Source of the DNA: Solimonas flava DSM 18980
GTDB taxonomy: Bacteria > Pseudomonadota > Gammaproteobacteria > Nevskiales > Nevskiaceae
Direction of reading: 5' to 3'
DNA: 64,000 bases
Assembly: GCF_000426685.1 (NCBI RefSeq)
Contig: NZ_AUFV01000002.1
Span: forward strand, 62,001 to 126,000
How positions within the stretch are numbered: the stretch's first letter is position 1; every line of letters starts with the position of its first letter. Below are positions 28,670 through 38,136 of this stretch, piece by piece. The notes under the pieces are model-generated. The model was not told the origin of the DNA and did not search any database. It saw only the letters and a program-made list of their open reading frames with translations. The position numbers were made by a program, and so were the translations under genes.

Positions 28670-29072
28670 CCTGCGCCTGCGCCCCTCGCTCGGGGCGCTG
28701 CGCGCGATCTTCGCCGTGCACGTCGCCGCGCTGGCCCTGCTGCCGCTGGCGATGCGTCCGGGCTGGCCGCTGGTGGTGCTGGTCGCCGCGTTCGGCGTCT
28801 CGTGGTTCTGGCTGCGCCACCACCCGGCGCTCGGCTTCGGGCCGCGTGCGATCACACGCCTGGTCTGGCACGCCGACGGCGCCTGGAGCCTGTTCCGCGG
28901 CGAGCGCGAGCTGCGCGCCGAGTTGCAGCCCGACAGCCTCGTGCATCCCTGGTTGCTGGTGCTGAACTTCCGCGATCCGCAGGGGCGGCGCAGCGTTCGC
29001 GTCATCGCCGGCGGCGAAGCCGACGCCGAGCCGCTGCGGCGGCTGCGCGCGCGGCTGAAGGTCGGCGCCTGA
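28632..29072 (+). CDS. ygfX: YgfX/CptA family membrane protein
   Basis: A 146-residue protein with two close membrane helices (about residues 24-62) joined by a very short turn and a C-terminal cytoplasmic beta-domain. This is the YgfX/CptA layout. In E. coli the homologue was described as affecting cell division proteins and is encoded in an overlapping pair with sdhE, exactly as here. Its start inside sdhE suggests translational coupling. Sequence similarity across the family is weak, so the call leans on topology and neighbourhood. Confidence 0.75.
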   Translation: MSASSNSFASTVDLRLRPSLGALRAIFAVHVAALALLPLAMRPGWPLVVLVAAFGVSWFWLRHHPALGFGPRAITRLVWHADGAWSLFRGERELRAELQPDSLVHPWLLVLNFRDPQGRRSVRVIAGGEADAEPLRRLRARLKVGA

Positions 29073-29086
29073 GGTCTCAGGCGCCG
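29063..29086. terminator. Perfect palindromic hairpin shared by two convergent gene ends
   Basis: CGGCGCCTGAG (29063-29073) is followed by GT and its exact reverse complement (29076-29086). The stem contains the last codons and stops of both ygfX (plus) and nadB (minus), which both end Gly-Ala-stop. There is no T-run on either side, so a classical intrinsic terminator is not complete. Confidence 0.6.
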
Positions 29087-30681
29087 GTGCCGCGGCCCGG
29101 CAGGATCGTCGGTTTGGCCTCGGTGAGCGTCTGCGGGTAGTCCAGCGTGTAGTGCAGACCGCGCGATTCCTTGCGCGCGAGCGCCGAGCGCACGATCAGG
29201 TCGGCGCAGGTGACCAGGTTGCGCAGCTCGATCAGATCGGCGCTGACGCGGTAGTTGCCGTAGTACTCCTGGATTTCACGCGTCAGCATCTCGACGCGGT
29301 GCTGCGCGCGCTGCAGGCGCTTGGTCGTGCGCACGATGCCGACGTAGTCCCACATGAAGGTGCGCAGTTCCAGCCAGTTGTGGCTGACGACGACGTCCTC
29401 GTCGGAGTCGGTGACGCGGCTTTCGTCCCAGGGCCGCAGGTTCTGCGGCATCTCGCGCTGCGGCAGTGTGGCGATCAGGTCGTCGGCGGCGGCCTTGCCG
29501 AACACCAGGCATTCGAGCAGCGAGTTCGAGGCCAGACGGTTGGCGCCGTGCAGGCCGGTGCAGGCGACTTCGCCGACCGCATAGAGGCCGTCGATGTCGG
29601 TGCGGGCCGATAGATCGGTCAGCACGCCGCCACAGGTGAAGTGCGCCGAAGGCACGACCGGGATCGGCTGCTTGCAGATGTCGATGCCGAGCGACAGGCA
29701 ATGCGCGTGGATGCTCGGGAAGTGGTGCAGGATGAAGCTCGCCGGCTTGTGCGTGATGTCGAGGTAGACGTGGCGCAGGCCGAGCCGCTTCATCTCGTGG
29801 TCGATCGCGCGCGCGACGATGTCGCGCGGCGCCAGTTCGGCGCGCGGATCGAAGCGCGGCATGAAGCGTTCGCCGGCCGAGCCGTCCGGGTTGACCAGGC
29901 GCAGCAACGCGCCTTCGCCGCGCAACGCCTCGGAGATCAGGAAATTGCGCGCGTCGCGATGGAACAGCGTGGTCGGGTGGAATTGCATGAATTCCATGTT
30001 CGCGATGCGGCAGCCGGCGCGCCAGGCCATGGCGATGCCGTCGCCCGACGCGCCGTGCGGGTTGCTCGAATAGAGGTAGACCTGATTGGCGCCACCGGTC
30101 GCCAGCACCACGGCCTTGGCGCCGACGGCGATCACGCGGCCATTGGGGACGTCATAGAGATAGGCGCCGAGCACGCGTCGCGCGCTGCGGTCGACGATCA
30201 GGTCGACCGCGCTGCAGAACTCGCGGATGCGGATATTGGGATGGGCAGCGGCGACGGTGGCCAGCGTGGTCTCGACGGCGCGTCCGGTGGCATCGGCGGC
30301 GTGCACGACGCGGCGATGGCTGTGGCCGCCCTCGCGTGTCAGGTGCAGGCGCTTGCCGCGCTCCTCGCCGTCTTCCTCGGTGAAGGCGACGCCCTGCTCC
30401 AACAGCCAGGCGATGCCGCCGGGGCCGCCTTCGACGGTGAAGCGCACCGCGTCTTCCTTGCAGAGTCCGGCGCCGGCGACCAGCGTGTCGCGGACATGGT
30501 TCTCGGTCGAATCCTCGGCGTCGAGCACCGCCGAGATGCCGCCCTGCGCCCATAGCGTGCTGCCGGACTGCAGGCTGGTCTTGGAGACGACGACCACGCG
30601 GTGGCCGGCCTTGGCGAGGCGCAGGGCACAGCTCAGCCCGGCCGCGCCGCTGCCGATCACCAGGACTTCTGCTTTGTTCAT
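29077..30681 (-). CDS. nadB: L-aspartate oxidase
   Basis: A 534-residue FAD flavoprotein of the SdhA/FrdA superfamily. [20 protein letters not shown] is the FAD fold; [11 protein letters not shown] and [10 protein letters not shown] are typical of NadB rather than SdhA, and the SdhA covalent-FAD His motif RSHT is absent ([10 protein letters not shown] instead). [18 protein letters not shown] is the family active-site region. It oxidises aspartate to iminoaspartate, the first step of de novo NAD synthesis with NadA. In many gammaproteobacteria nadB is divergent from rpoE, as here (168 bases between). Confidence 0.95.
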   Translation of the reverse strand: MNKAEVLVIGSGAAGLSCALRLAKAGHRVVVVSKTSLQSGSTLWAQGGISAVLDAEDSTENHVRDTLVAGAGLCKEDAVRFTVEGGPGGIAWLLEQGVAFTEEDGEERGKRLHLTREGGHSHRRVVHAADATGRAVETTLATVAAAHPNIRIREFCSAVDLIVDRSARRVLGAYLYDVPNGRVIAVGAKAVVLATGGANQVYLYSSNPHGASGDGIAMAWRAGCRIANMEFMQFHPTTLFHRDARNFLISEALRGEGALLRLVNPDGSAGERFMPRFDPRAELAPRDIVARAIDHEMKRLGLRHVYLDITHKPASFILHHFPSIHAHCLSLGIDICKQPIPVVPSAHFTCGGVLTDLSARTDIDGLYAVGEVACTGLHGANRLASNSLLECLVFGKAAADDLIATLPQREMPQNLRPWDESRVTDSDEDVVVSHNWLELRTFMWDYVGIVRTTKRLQRAQHRVEMLTREIQEYYGNYRVSADLIELRNLVTCADLIVRSALARKESRGLHYTLDYPQTLTEAKPTILPGRGTGA

Positions 30682-30849
30682 GGACCGTTCGGGGGAAGAG
30701 AGGGGTACAATGACGGACTTTTTTGCGCCATCCGGTCCGAAAGCCGGGCGCTGCGGCCGCAAAGGCCGTGCGGTGACATGGCTCGAATCGTTATTCTGAC
30801 GTGACGCGGGAGTGTAGCCGGTTTCGCTGGGTGCGAGACCGCGGAGAGC

Positions 30850-31422
30850 ATGAGCGAGACCAGTACGGACGAACAGCTGGTGGTACGCGCCCAGGCGGGC
30901 GACGCGCGGGCGTTCGAGCTGCTCGTGCGCAAGTACCAGCACAAGATCGTGCAGCTGGTCAGCCGCCTGGTCGGCGAGGCGGACGCGCCGGACGTCGCCC
31001 AGGAAACCTTCATTCGCGCCTACCGGGCCCTCAACGGCTTCCGCGGCCAGTCGGCGTTCTACACCTGGCTGTACCGCATTGGCATCAACACGGCGAAAAA
31101 CTACATCGTCTCGCGTGGCCGTCGGCCGGCCGATCAGGACATCGACATCGCCGACGCGGAACTGTATGGCCATACCGAGCATCTAAGCGATGTCGAGACG
31201 CCGGAAGCCGCGCTGCTGACCGATGAGATCCGCAACGCGGTGGCGGCGACGATCGCCAAGCTGCCGCCGGATTTGCGCAAGGCGATCACGCTGCGCGAAC
31301 TCGAAGGCCTGTCGTACGAGGAGATCGCCGAGATCATGGACTGCCCGATCGGTACCGTGCGTTCGCGGATCTTCCGCGCCCGCGAGGCGATCGACGCGGT
31401 GTTAAAGCCTTTGCTCGACTGA
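30850..31422 (+). CDS. rpoE: Extracytoplasmic-stress sigma factor RpoE/AlgU
   Basis: A 190-residue ECF sigma factor. Region 2 includes [17 protein letters not shown] and [17 protein letters not shown]; region 4 includes [20 protein letters not shown]. The latter is the sigma-E type -35 recognition helix. It directs the envelope-stress regulon and is held inactive by RseA/MucA encoded next. The order rpoE-rseA-rseB-mucD confirms the identity. Confidence 0.95.
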   Translation: MSETSTDEQLVVRAQAGDARAFELLVRKYQHKIVQLVSRLVGEADAPDVAQETFIRAYRALNGFRGQSAFYTWLYRIGINTAKNYIVSRGRRPADQDIDIADAELYGHTEHLSDVETPEAALLTDEIRNAVAATIAKLPPDLRKAITLRELEGLSYEEIAEIMDCPIGTVRSRIFRAREAIDAVLKPLLD

Positions 31423-31458
31423 TTTCGGGAGCCGGACATACCGTCTGTCTTCCGCCGG

Positions 31459-31474
31459 GGAACTTTCCCGGGAA
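31459..31474 (+). promoter_or_regulatory. Sigma-E-like -35 box and palindrome upstream of rseA
   Basis: GGAACTT, the classic -35 element of sigma-E promoters, occurs at 31459-31465 in the 108-base gap between rpoE and rseA. It overlaps the perfect palindrome TTCCCGGGAA (31465-31474). No good sigma-E -10 element (TCTGA type) is seen at 16-17 bases; a TATATT lies further down at 31489. It may be a weak autoregulatory promoter, or chance. Confidence 0.3.
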
Positions 31475-31530
31475 TTTGAGGTTAAGGGTATATTCAGCCC
31501 CTCCAGGTCTTCAGGGCCAGGTGCATCGGA

Positions 31531-32124
31531 ATGTCGCAAGAATCGCTGTCCGCATTGCTCGATGGTGAGTGTTCCGACCAGGAATTGGATGCGCTGCTCG
31601 ACGCGCTCGACCGCTCGCCCGAGCTGAAGGCGCTGTGGAGCCGGCAGCAGGTCGCGCGGCACGCGCGCGCCGGCGTGCCGATCCGCCGGGTCGATATCTG
31701 TGCCGCCGTGATGGCGCGCCTCGACGAGGCGCCCGACGCCGGGCACGCCAAGGTCGTCGAGCTGGCGCGGCGCCGCCCGCGTCTGGCCTGGCGTCCGGTC
31801 GCCGGACTCGCCGCCGCGGCTTCGGTCGCCGCCGTCGCCGTCACGCTGGGGCTCAACTTCGGCGCCGTGCAGACGGCCGGCGCGCCGGCCGCCAATGATG
31901 TCGTCGCGGCGGCGCCGGCTTCCGGATTGCAGCCGGTCGCCTACGGCGCTCCGACCGACAACGCAGTGGTCGACGAGGACCTGCGCAACTACATGATCGA
32001 GCACAGCAACACGCTGGCCGATCGCGGCGTGGGCGGCGCCCTTTCGTATGCCCGCTTCGCGGCCCGCGCCGCGGACGACTCCTTCGTGCAGCCGGTGGCG
32101 CTGACGGCCGGCGGGACGCCCTGA
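31531..32124 (+). CDS. rseA: Anti-sigma-E factor RseA/MucA
   Basis: A 197-residue inner-membrane protein. The N-terminus (SQESLSALLDGECSDQELDALLDAL) is the cytoplasmic sigma-binding domain. A membrane helix follows at about 88-111, then a periplasmic domain. RseA sequesters RpoE and is destroyed by regulated proteolysis when envelope proteins misfold. It overlaps rseB by one base (ATGA-type junction). Confidence 0.92.
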   Translation: MSQESLSALLDGECSDQELDALLDALDRSPELKALWSRQQVARHARAGVPIRRVDICAAVMARLDEAPDAGHAKVVELARRRPRLAWRPVAGLAAAASVAAVAVTLGLNFGAVQTAGAPAANDVVAAAPASGLQPVAYGAPTDNAVVDEDLRNYMIEHSNTLADRGVGGALSYARFAARAADDSFVQPVALTAGGTP

Positions 32125-33149
32125 TGCGGTCACTCGCTGTACTGGGGCTCGCCGCCGCCGGCTGGAGCCTCGCCGCTGCCGCGGCCGATCCGTCGGACTG
32201 GCTTGCCAAGATGAGCGAGGCGGCGCGCACGGCCAACTACCAGGGCGTGATCGTCTATCAGACGCAGAACCGTCTCGAGACGATGCGCGTCGTGCACCGC
32301 TACAAGAACGGCGACGAAGTCGAGCGCGTGCAGACGCTGACCGGCGCGCCGCGCGAGATCCTCAAGCAGGGCAATCAGGTGATCTGCCTGCTGCCGAAGG
32401 ACCGCAAGGTCACGCTCGAACTGCCGACGCCCAAGGGCCTGTTCCCGGGCCTGACGCCGGAGCGCGTGGCGCAGATCGCCCGCTACTATGAGTTCCAGGA
32501 CGTCGGTACGGCGCGCATCGCCGGCCGCAGCTGCCGCGGCATCACCATCGCGCCGCGCGACCAGTTCCGCTACGGCTACGAGATCTGGGCCGACGCCAGC
32601 ACCGCGGTGCCGGTCAAGGTCAACCTGATCGGCCGCGACAACCGCGTGATGGAACAGCTGATGTTCACCGAGATCGAGTTCCCGAAGTCGATCCCGGACA
32701 GCGCGCTGCAGACCGAGCTCGATCCGCAGCAGTTCCAGAAGATCACGCGCGTCGTCGAGGATCCCAGGCCGTTCGACGCCGCCGACAGTACCGCGGACAT
32801 GCAGTTCGCGAACCTGCCGCCGGGCTATCACGTGACGATGCGCGACGTGCGGCCGACCGCCGACGGACAGGGCATCGTCGAGCATCTGCTGCTGTCCGAC
32901 GGGCTGTCGGCGATCTCGGTCTTCAGCGCGCGCCGCAAGGTGCCGGCGCAGGCCTTCCAGGGCGCCTCGCAGATCGGCGCCATGCACGCCTACGGCCGGG
33001 TCGTCGGCCAGGTGCACATCACCGTGGTCGGCGAAGCCCCGTCGGAAGCCGTGCGCCTGATCGGCGAAAGCGTGCAGCCGGCGCCGTCGGCACCCGTGCC
33101 GGCGCTGGACGGTGCCGTGCCGCCGGCCGCGACGCCGGCGCCGCGCTGA
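32124..33149 (+). CDS. rseB: Sigma-E regulator RseB/MucB
   Basis: A 341-residue periplasmic protein with a signal peptide (about 1-20) and the two-domain MucB/RseB fold related to lipoprotein carriers. NYQGVIVYQTQNRLETMRVV is a characteristic stretch near residue 39. RseB binds the periplasmic part of RseA and protects it from the first protease. The C-terminal 30 residues are Pro/Ala-rich and probably disordered. Confidence 0.93.
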   Translation: MRSLAVLGLAAAGWSLAAAAADPSDWLAKMSEAARTANYQGVIVYQTQNRLETMRVVHRYKNGDEVERVQTLTGAPREILKQGNQVICLLPKDRKVTLELPTPKGLFPGLTPERVAQIARYYEFQDVGTARIAGRSCRGITIAPRDQFRYGYEIWADASTAVPVKVNLIGRDNRVMEQLMFTEIEFPKSIPDSALQTELDPQQFQKITRVVEDPRPFDAADSTADMQFANLPPGYHVTMRDVRPTADGQGIVEHLLLSDGLSAISVFSARRKVPAQAFQGASQIGAMHAYGRVVGQVHITVVGEAPSEAVRLIGESVQPAPSAPVPALDGAVPPAATPAPR

Positions 33150-33163
33150 GCCGCCCGCGTCCC

Positions 33164-33202
33164 GGCGCGGTTTGAAATTCCGCGCCGAATCCTTTGAAAT
33201 TC
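33164..33202 (+). promoter_or_regulatory. Hairpin and tandem TTTGAAATTC repeats between rseB and mucD
   Basis: GGCGCGG (33164-33170) pairs with CCGCGCC (33180-33186) around an AT-rich loop. The 10-base sequence TTTGAAATTC occurs twice, at 33171-33180 and 33193-33202, exactly 22 bases apart, i.e. about two helical turns. The arrangement fits either an attenuator after rseB or paired protein-binding sites upstream of mucD. Confidence 0.4.
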
Positions 33203-33246
33203 GAGCTTATTGCGTGCGGGCTCCCGCCGTGCGCCGGAGTCCATGC

Positions 33247-34725
33247 ATGAAGCTCGCCGCCGTCCTGCGGCTGTCCCTCGCTCTGGCTGTCATGGCCGTC
33301 GCTGCTTGTCAGCGCGACGCCGGGCAGCCGCCCGCCGGTGGCTATCCCGATTTCGCCGACCTCGTCGAGCGCGTCTCGCCGTCGGTCGTCAACATCAGCA
33401 CGGTGCCGGCCGACGTGCCGCAGGAGCAGGCGCGCGCCGATGCCCGCGCCGACAGCGACGCCGACGCGCTGAAGAACGCGCCGGAGTGGTTCAAGCGCTT
33501 TATCGAGGAACACCCGGAGGAAGCGCCGGCGCCGGATGACAATGCCGACCTGCCGCCGGGACCGCAGTCGCTGGGCTCCGGGTTCGTGCTGTGGAGCGAC
33601 GGCTACGTGCTGACCAATTTCCATGTCGTGCGCGATGCCAAGGAAGTGATCGTGCGCCTGCTCGACCGCCGGCAGTTCACCGCGCAGGTGGTCGGCAGCG
33701 ACGAGGCTACCGACGTCGCGCTGCTGAAGATCGCCGCTGAAGATCTGCCGGCGGTGAAGATCGGCGATGCCTCCCGGCTGCGGCCCGGGCAGTGGGCACT
33801 GGCGATCGGCTCGCCGTTCGGCTTCGACTACTCGGTGACCGCCGGCATCGTTTCGGCGAAGGGCCGGGCGCTGATCACCGAGCAGTACGTGCCCTTCATC
33901 CAGACCGACGTCGCGATCAACCCGGGCAACTCCGGCGGCCCGCTGTTCAACATGGCGGGCGAGGTGATCGGCATGAACTCGCAGATCTACTCGCAGTCCG
34001 GCGGCTATCAGGGCCTGTCGTTCTCGATTCCGATCGACGTCGCCGCCAAGGTCGCGCGCCAGCTCAAGGACAGCGGCAAGGTGACGCGCGGCTGGCTCGG
34101 CGTCGTGGTGCAGGAGGTCGATCGCGATCTCGCCCAGCAGGCGCGCATGGACAAGCCCGAAGGGGCGCTGGTCGCCCGCGTCATCGCCGAAAGTCCGGCG
34201 GCGCGCTCGGGCATTCGCGAGGGCGACATCATTCTCAGCTACAACGGCCAGGAGCTGCCGAGCTCGTCGGCACTGCCGCCGATGGTCGGCATCACCGATC
34301 CGGGTACGGTGGCGACGCTGAAGCTGCGCCGCGACGGCAAGACGCTGACCGTGAAGGTCGACGTCGGCACGCTGGGGCCGGACGGCGATCAGCTGGACCT
34401 GCCCGACACGCCGCCGCCGCCGGCGCCGGTCGGTCCGCTCGGGCTGGTCGTGCGTCCGATGAGCGCCGATGAGCGCAGCAAGGCGCAAGTCGTCAACGGT
34501 GGCGTGCTGATCGTCAGCGTCGGCGACGGCCCGGCGGCGCGCGCCGGCATTCGCGCCGGCGACGTGCTGCTGCAGATCTCGGGGCAGGAGATCGATACGC
34601 CGGACCGGCTGCGCGTGGTCGCCGGCCGCCTGACGCCGGGATCGAGCGTCCAGGCGCTCGTGCAGCGCCGCGGCGCGCCGCTGTTCCTGATGATCGACGT
34701 GCCGGACGCGGCGCCGGCTTCATGA
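33247..34725 (+). CDS. mucD: DegP/MucD-type periplasmic serine protease
   Basis: A 492-residue HtrA-family protease/chaperone. The N-terminus has a signal sequence ending in a possible lipobox (VAAC, C21). The trypsin-like domain has H126, D156 and S229 (NPGNSGGP). Two PDZ domains follow (about 265-365 and 385-480), separated by a Pro-rich linker. It degrades misfolded envelope proteins and dampens sigma-E signalling. It is the fourth gene of the rpoE cluster, and its stop overlaps the glutaredoxin gene. Confidence 0.94.
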   Translation: MKLAAVLRLSLALAVMAVAACQRDAGQPPAGGYPDFADLVERVSPSVVNISTVPADVPQEQARADARADSDADALKNAPEWFKRFIEEHPEEAPAPDDNADLPPGPQSLGSGFVLWSDGYVLTNFHVVRDAKEVIVRLLDRRQFTAQVVGSDEATDVALLKIAAEDLPAVKIGDASRLRPGQWALAIGSPFGFDYSVTAGIVSAKGRALITEQYVPFIQTDVAINPGNSGGPLFNMAGEVIGMNSQIYSQSGGYQGLSFSIPIDVAAKVARQLKDSGKVTRGWLGVVVQEVDRDLAQQARMDKPEGALVARVIAESPAARSGIREGDIILSYNGQELPSSSALPPMVGITDPGTVATLKLRRDGKTLTVKVDVGTLGPDGDQLDLPDTPPPPAPVGPLGLVVRPMSADERSKAQVVNGGVLIVSVGDGPAARAGIRAGDVLLQISGQEIDTPDRLRVVAGRLTPGSSVQALVQRRGAPLFLMIDVPDAAPAS

Positions 34726-34988
34726 CCCCGGAGCCGGGGGGCACCGCGCCGGCGCCGTGGCTGCTGCTGTCGCGCCCCGACTGCCATCTTTGCGAGGCCT
34801 TCGAGGCCGCGCTGCGCGTGCATCTGGGGCCGGCGCTGCCGGCGCTGGACTACGCCTGCGTCGACGAGCGCGGCGAGTGGCGGATGCGCTACGGCCACCG
34901 CATTCCGGTGCTGCTCGATGCCGACGGCCGGGTGCTCGCCGAGGGCGTGTTCGAGGCGGCCGCCTTCGAGCGGGCGCTGCGCAGCTAG
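34722..34988 (+). CDS. Glutaredoxin-family protein
   Basis: An 88-residue thioredoxin-fold protein (DUF836 type) with a CHLC redox motif (C21, C24) after the first beta-strand and the cis-Pro region RIPVLLDADG. It overlaps the mucD stop by 4 bases (ATGA). A similar small glutaredoxin-like gene commonly lies between mucD and lepA in gammaproteobacteria. No signal peptide, so cytoplasmic. Confidence 0.85.
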   Translation: MTPEPGGTAPAPWLLLSRPDCHLCEAFEAALRVHLGPALPALDYACVDERGEWRMRYGHRIPVLLDADGRVLAEGVFEAAAFERALRS

Positions 34989-35091
34989 CGGCCGGCAAAC
35001 CGCTATACTGCGCGATCTTCGCTGACTTTCCCTGCAAATAGCCGCTGCCTGTCCGGCGCGACTTCCAGAAAAACTAAACTTCCGACCTTCC

Positions 35092-36894
35092 GTGCGTCAG
35101 GATCACATTCGCAATTTCTGCATCATCGCGCACATCGACCACGGTAAGTCGACGCTCGCCGACCGCTTCATCCAGCTCACCGGCGGCCTGGAGCAGCGCG
35201 AGATGCAGGCCCAGGTGCTCGACAACAACCCGATCGAGCGCGAGCGCGGCATCACGATCAAGGCGCAGGCGGTGCAGCTGCACTATCGCGCGAAGGACGG
35301 CGAGCTCTACCAGTTCAACCTGATCGACACGCCGGGACACGTCGACTTCAGCTATGAAGTCAGCCGCTCGCTGGCCGCCTGCGAGGGCGCGCTGCTGGTC
35401 GTCGACGCCTCGCAGGGCGTCGAGGCGCAGTCGGTCGCCAACTGCTACACCGCGCTCGAGCAGAATCTCGAGGTGCTGCCGGTGCTGAACAAGATCGACC
35501 TGCAGAACGCCGAGCCCGAGCGCGTCTGCGACGAGATCGAGCAGGTCATCGGCATTCCGGCGACGGACGCGCTGCGCATCTCGGCCAAGACCGGTCTCGG
35601 CGTGCCGGACGTGCTCGAGGCCGTGGTCGAGAAGCTGCCGCCGCCGAAGGGTAATCCCGAAGGCAAGCTGCAGGCCTCGATCGTCGATTCCTGGTTCGAC
35701 AACTATCTGGGCGTGGTATCGCTGGTGCGCATCTTCAACGGCTCGGTCAAGAAGGGCCAGAAGATCCGCGTGATGTCGACCGGCAAGGACTACGAAATCA
35801 CGATGATGGGCGTGCACGCGCCCAAGCGCGTGTTCAAGGACCAGCTCGAATGTGGCGAGGTCGGCTTCATCGTCGCCGGCATCAAGGACATCTTCGGGGC
35901 GCCGGTCGGTGACACGCTGACGCTGGCCAGCAACCCCTGTGCCGAGGCGCTGCCCGGCTACCGGCAGGTGCAGCCGCGCGTGTTCGCCGGCATGTTCCCG
36001 GTCGATGCCGACGATTTCGAGGATTTCCGCGAGTCGCTGCAGAAACTGCGTCTCAATGACTCGGCGCTGCAGTTCGAGCCTGAGAACTCGACGGCGCTGG
36101 GCTTTGGCTTTCGCATCGGCTTCCTCGGCATGCTGCACATGGAAATCGTGCAGGAGCGTCTGGAGCGCGAGTACGACCTCAATCTGATCACGACCGCGCC
36201 GTCGGTGGTCTACGAGGTCGAGAAGAACGACGGCGAGGTCATCAAGGTCGACAATCCGGCCGAGCTGCCGGAGCCCGGCTTCATCAAGGAGCTGCGTGAG
36301 CCGATCATCAATGCCCGCATCCTGATGCCGCCGGATTACGTCGGCTCGGTCATGCAGCTGTGCATGGAAAAGCGCGGCGTGCAGAAGAACCTGCGCTATC
36401 TCGGCAGCCAGGTGCAGATGGAAGTCGAGATGCCGATGGCCGAGGTCGTGCTCGACTTCTTCGATCGCCTCAAGAGCGTGTCGCGCGGCTATGCCTCGTT
36501 CGAGTACGAGTTCGTGCGCTTCCAGGCGGCCGATCTGGTCAAGCTCGACGTGCTGGTCAACGGCGACAAGGTCGATGCCCTGGCTTCGATCGTGCATCGC
36601 GACAGCGCCTACCCGCGCGGCCGGGACCTGTGCGAGCGCATGCAGGAAGTCATCCACCGCCAGATGTTCGACATCGCCATCCAGGCGGCGATCGGCGCCA
36701 AGATCATCGCCCGCTCGACGGTCAAGGCGCTGCGCAAGGACGTCACCGCCAAGTGCTACGGCGGCGACACCTCGCGCAAGAAGAAGCTTCTCGAGAAGCA
36801 GAAGGAAGGCAAGAAGCGGATGAAGCAGGTCGGCTCGGTGGAAATTCCGCAGGAAGCCTTCCTTGCGGTGCTGGGCGTCGAAAAGAAAAAGTAG
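35092..36894 (+). CDS. lepA: Elongation factor 4
   Basis: A 600-residue translational GTPase, full length. [14 protein letters not shown] is the P-loop, [13 protein letters not shown] is switch [13 protein letters not shown] is G3 and NKIDL is G4. The C-terminal domain unique to LepA includes the basic end with [20 protein letters not shown]. The start is GTG at 35092. It back-translocates or remodels ribosomes under stress. A TATACT hexamer at 35004 could be a -10 element, but no matching -35 was found. lepB follows after 34 bases. Confidence 0.97.
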   Translation: MRQDHIRNFCIIAHIDHGKSTLADRFIQLTGGLEQREMQAQVLDNNPIERERGITIKAQAVQLHYRAKDGELYQFNLIDTPGHVDFSYEVSRSLAACEGALLVVDASQGVEAQSVANCYTALEQNLEVLPVLNKIDLQNAEPERVCDEIEQVIGIPATDALRISAKTGLGVPDVLEAVVEKLPPPKGNPEGKLQASIVDSWFDNYLGVVSLVRIFNGSVKKGQKIRVMSTGKDYEITMMGVHAPKRVFKDQLECGEVGFIVAGIKDIFGAPVGDTLTLASNPCAEALPGYRQVQPRVFAGMFPVDADDFEDFRESLQKLRLNDSALQFEPENSTALGFGFRIGFLGMLHMEIVQERLEREYDLNLITTAPSVVYEVEKNDGEVIKVDNPAELPEPGFIKELREPIINARILMPPDYVGSVMQLCMEKRGVQKNLRYLGSQVQMEVEMPMAEVVLDFFDRLKSVSRGYASFEYEFVRFQAADLVKLDVLVNGDKVDALASIVHRDSAYPRGRDLCERMQEVIHRQMFDIAIQAAIGAKIIARSTVKALRKDVTAKCYGGDTSRKKKLLEKQKEGKKRMKQVGSVEIPQEAFLAVLGVEKKK

Positions 36895-36928
36895 TCATTC
36901 ACGACAGACACGGACTCAAAGACAGGCC

Positions 36929-37723
36929 ATGCAGGGGATACATTGGGATTTCGCCGTCATCCTGACGGTGCTGACGCTGGTGACCGGCGTCGTCTGGCTG
37001 CTCGACAAGCTGTGGCTCGGGCCGCGGCGCCGTGCCAAGCTGGCACTCGATGCGGCCGACCAGCCGAGCAGTTTCGTCGACTTCTGCCGCTCGTTCTTCC
37101 CGGTGATCTTCGCCGTGCTGATGCTGCGCTCGTTCATCGCCGAGCCGTTCCGCATTCCGTCCGGCTCGATGATCCCGACGCTGCTGGTCGGCGATTTCAT
37201 CCTCGTCAACAAGTTCACGTACGGACTGCGCGATCCGGTGTTCCATCACAAGTTCGTCGAACTCGGCGAACCGCAGCGCGGCGACGTCGTCGTGTTCCGC
37301 TGGCCGGTCGATCCGACCAAGGACTTCATCAAGCGCATCATCGGCCTGCCGGGCGACCATATCGTCTACCGCAACAAGCAGCTGTTCGTGAACGGCGAGC
37401 CGGCGACGCTGGATCCGGACGGCGCCTACACCGCGCCGGGCCTGCCGCCGCCGGGCGTCGTCTACCGCATGAAGGAACACTTGGGCCCGGTCGAGCACGA
37501 CATTCTCGTCAACCCGGAGCGCCCGGCCGACGATTTCGAGTTCATCGTGCCGCCGGGCGAGTATTTCGCGATGGGCGACAACCGCGACGGTTCCGACGAC
37601 AGCCGCCGCTGGGGCACGGTGCCGGAGCGCAATCTGGTCGGCAAGGCCTTCTTCATCTGGATGTCCTGGGACAGCGACAACACCCGCGTCGATTTCTCGC
37701 GTATCGGCCGCAGCGTCCGGTAA
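36929..37723 (+). CDS. lepB: Signal peptidase I
   Basis: A 264-residue inner-membrane protease with an N-terminal helix and a second membrane segment (about 54-70). The catalytic dyad is S80 (PSGSMIPTLL) and K135 (DFIKRIIGLPGD). GDNRDGSDDSRRWG is box E of the family. It removes signal peptides from exported proteins. It lies in the usual lepA-lepB-rnc-era order. Confidence 0.96.
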   Translation: MQGIHWDFAVILTVLTLVTGVVWLLDKLWLGPRRRAKLALDAADQPSSFVDFCRSFFPVIFAVLMLRSFIAEPFRIPSGSMIPTLLVGDFILVNKFTYGLRDPVFHHKFVELGEPQRGDVVVFRWPVDPTKDFIKRIIGLPGDHIVYRNKQLFVNGEPATLDPDGAYTAPGLPPPGVVYRMKEHLGPVEHDILVNPERPADDFEFIVPPGEYFAMGDNRDGSDDSRRWGTVPERNLVGKAFFIWMSWDSDNTRVDFSRIGRSVR

Positions 37724-37755
37724 GCTTGCGTCGCGCAAACGGGAGGGGATTTTCT

Positions 37756-38136
37756 ATGCGTTCGCTACGCCGTCAACGCGGTCTGGGCTGGTTCGGGCTG
37801 CTGTTCGTGCTGGGCATCATCGCTTTCGTGGCGATCGTCGCCGTCAAGACCATGCCGATGTACCTGAACCAGATGAAGGTGGCCTCGGCCGTCAACAAGA
37901 TCGCCGCCGATCCGGACAACGCCAACGCCGATCCGGCTTCGATCCGCAGCGACTTGCAGAAATACTGGGACATTGACGACGTGCAGTATCTGGCGGTGTC
38001 CGACGTCAAGGTCAAGCGCTCCGAGCGCGGCCGCTTCCTCAGCTACGACTACGAAGCGCGCGAGCGGCTGTTCTACAACATCTACATCGTCATCCATTTC
38101 GCGGCCGACGTGCCGCTGGCGAACGTACAGTCTTGA
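37756..38136 (+). CDS. DUF4845 family membrane protein
   Basis: A 126-residue protein with one N-terminal membrane helix (about residues 10-30, preceded by a basic RSLRRQRGLG that resembles pilin-like leaders) and a small periplasmic domain. This family is regularly encoded between lepB and rnc in gammaproteobacteria and has no known function. The stop overlaps the rnc start (TTGA). Confidence 0.85.
   Translation: MRSLRRQRGLGWFGLLFVLGIIAFVAIVAVKTMPMYLNQMKVASAVNKIAADPDNANADPASIRSDLQKYWDIDDVQYLAVSDVKVKRSERGRFLSYDYEARERLFYNIYIVIHFAADVPLANVQS

Noticed and set aside
30706-30711. TACAAT as a -10 box upstream of rpoE
   Set aside because: No -35 at suitable distance and it lies over 130 bases from the start codon.
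31459-31493. Full sigma-E promoter upstream of rseA
   Set aside because: The -35 box is perfect but no matching -10 is present at the required spacing, so only a weak site is listed.
34981-35010. Sigma-70 promoter upstream of lepA
   Set aside because: TATACT fits a -10 element, but no -35 element is seen at 16-18 bases.
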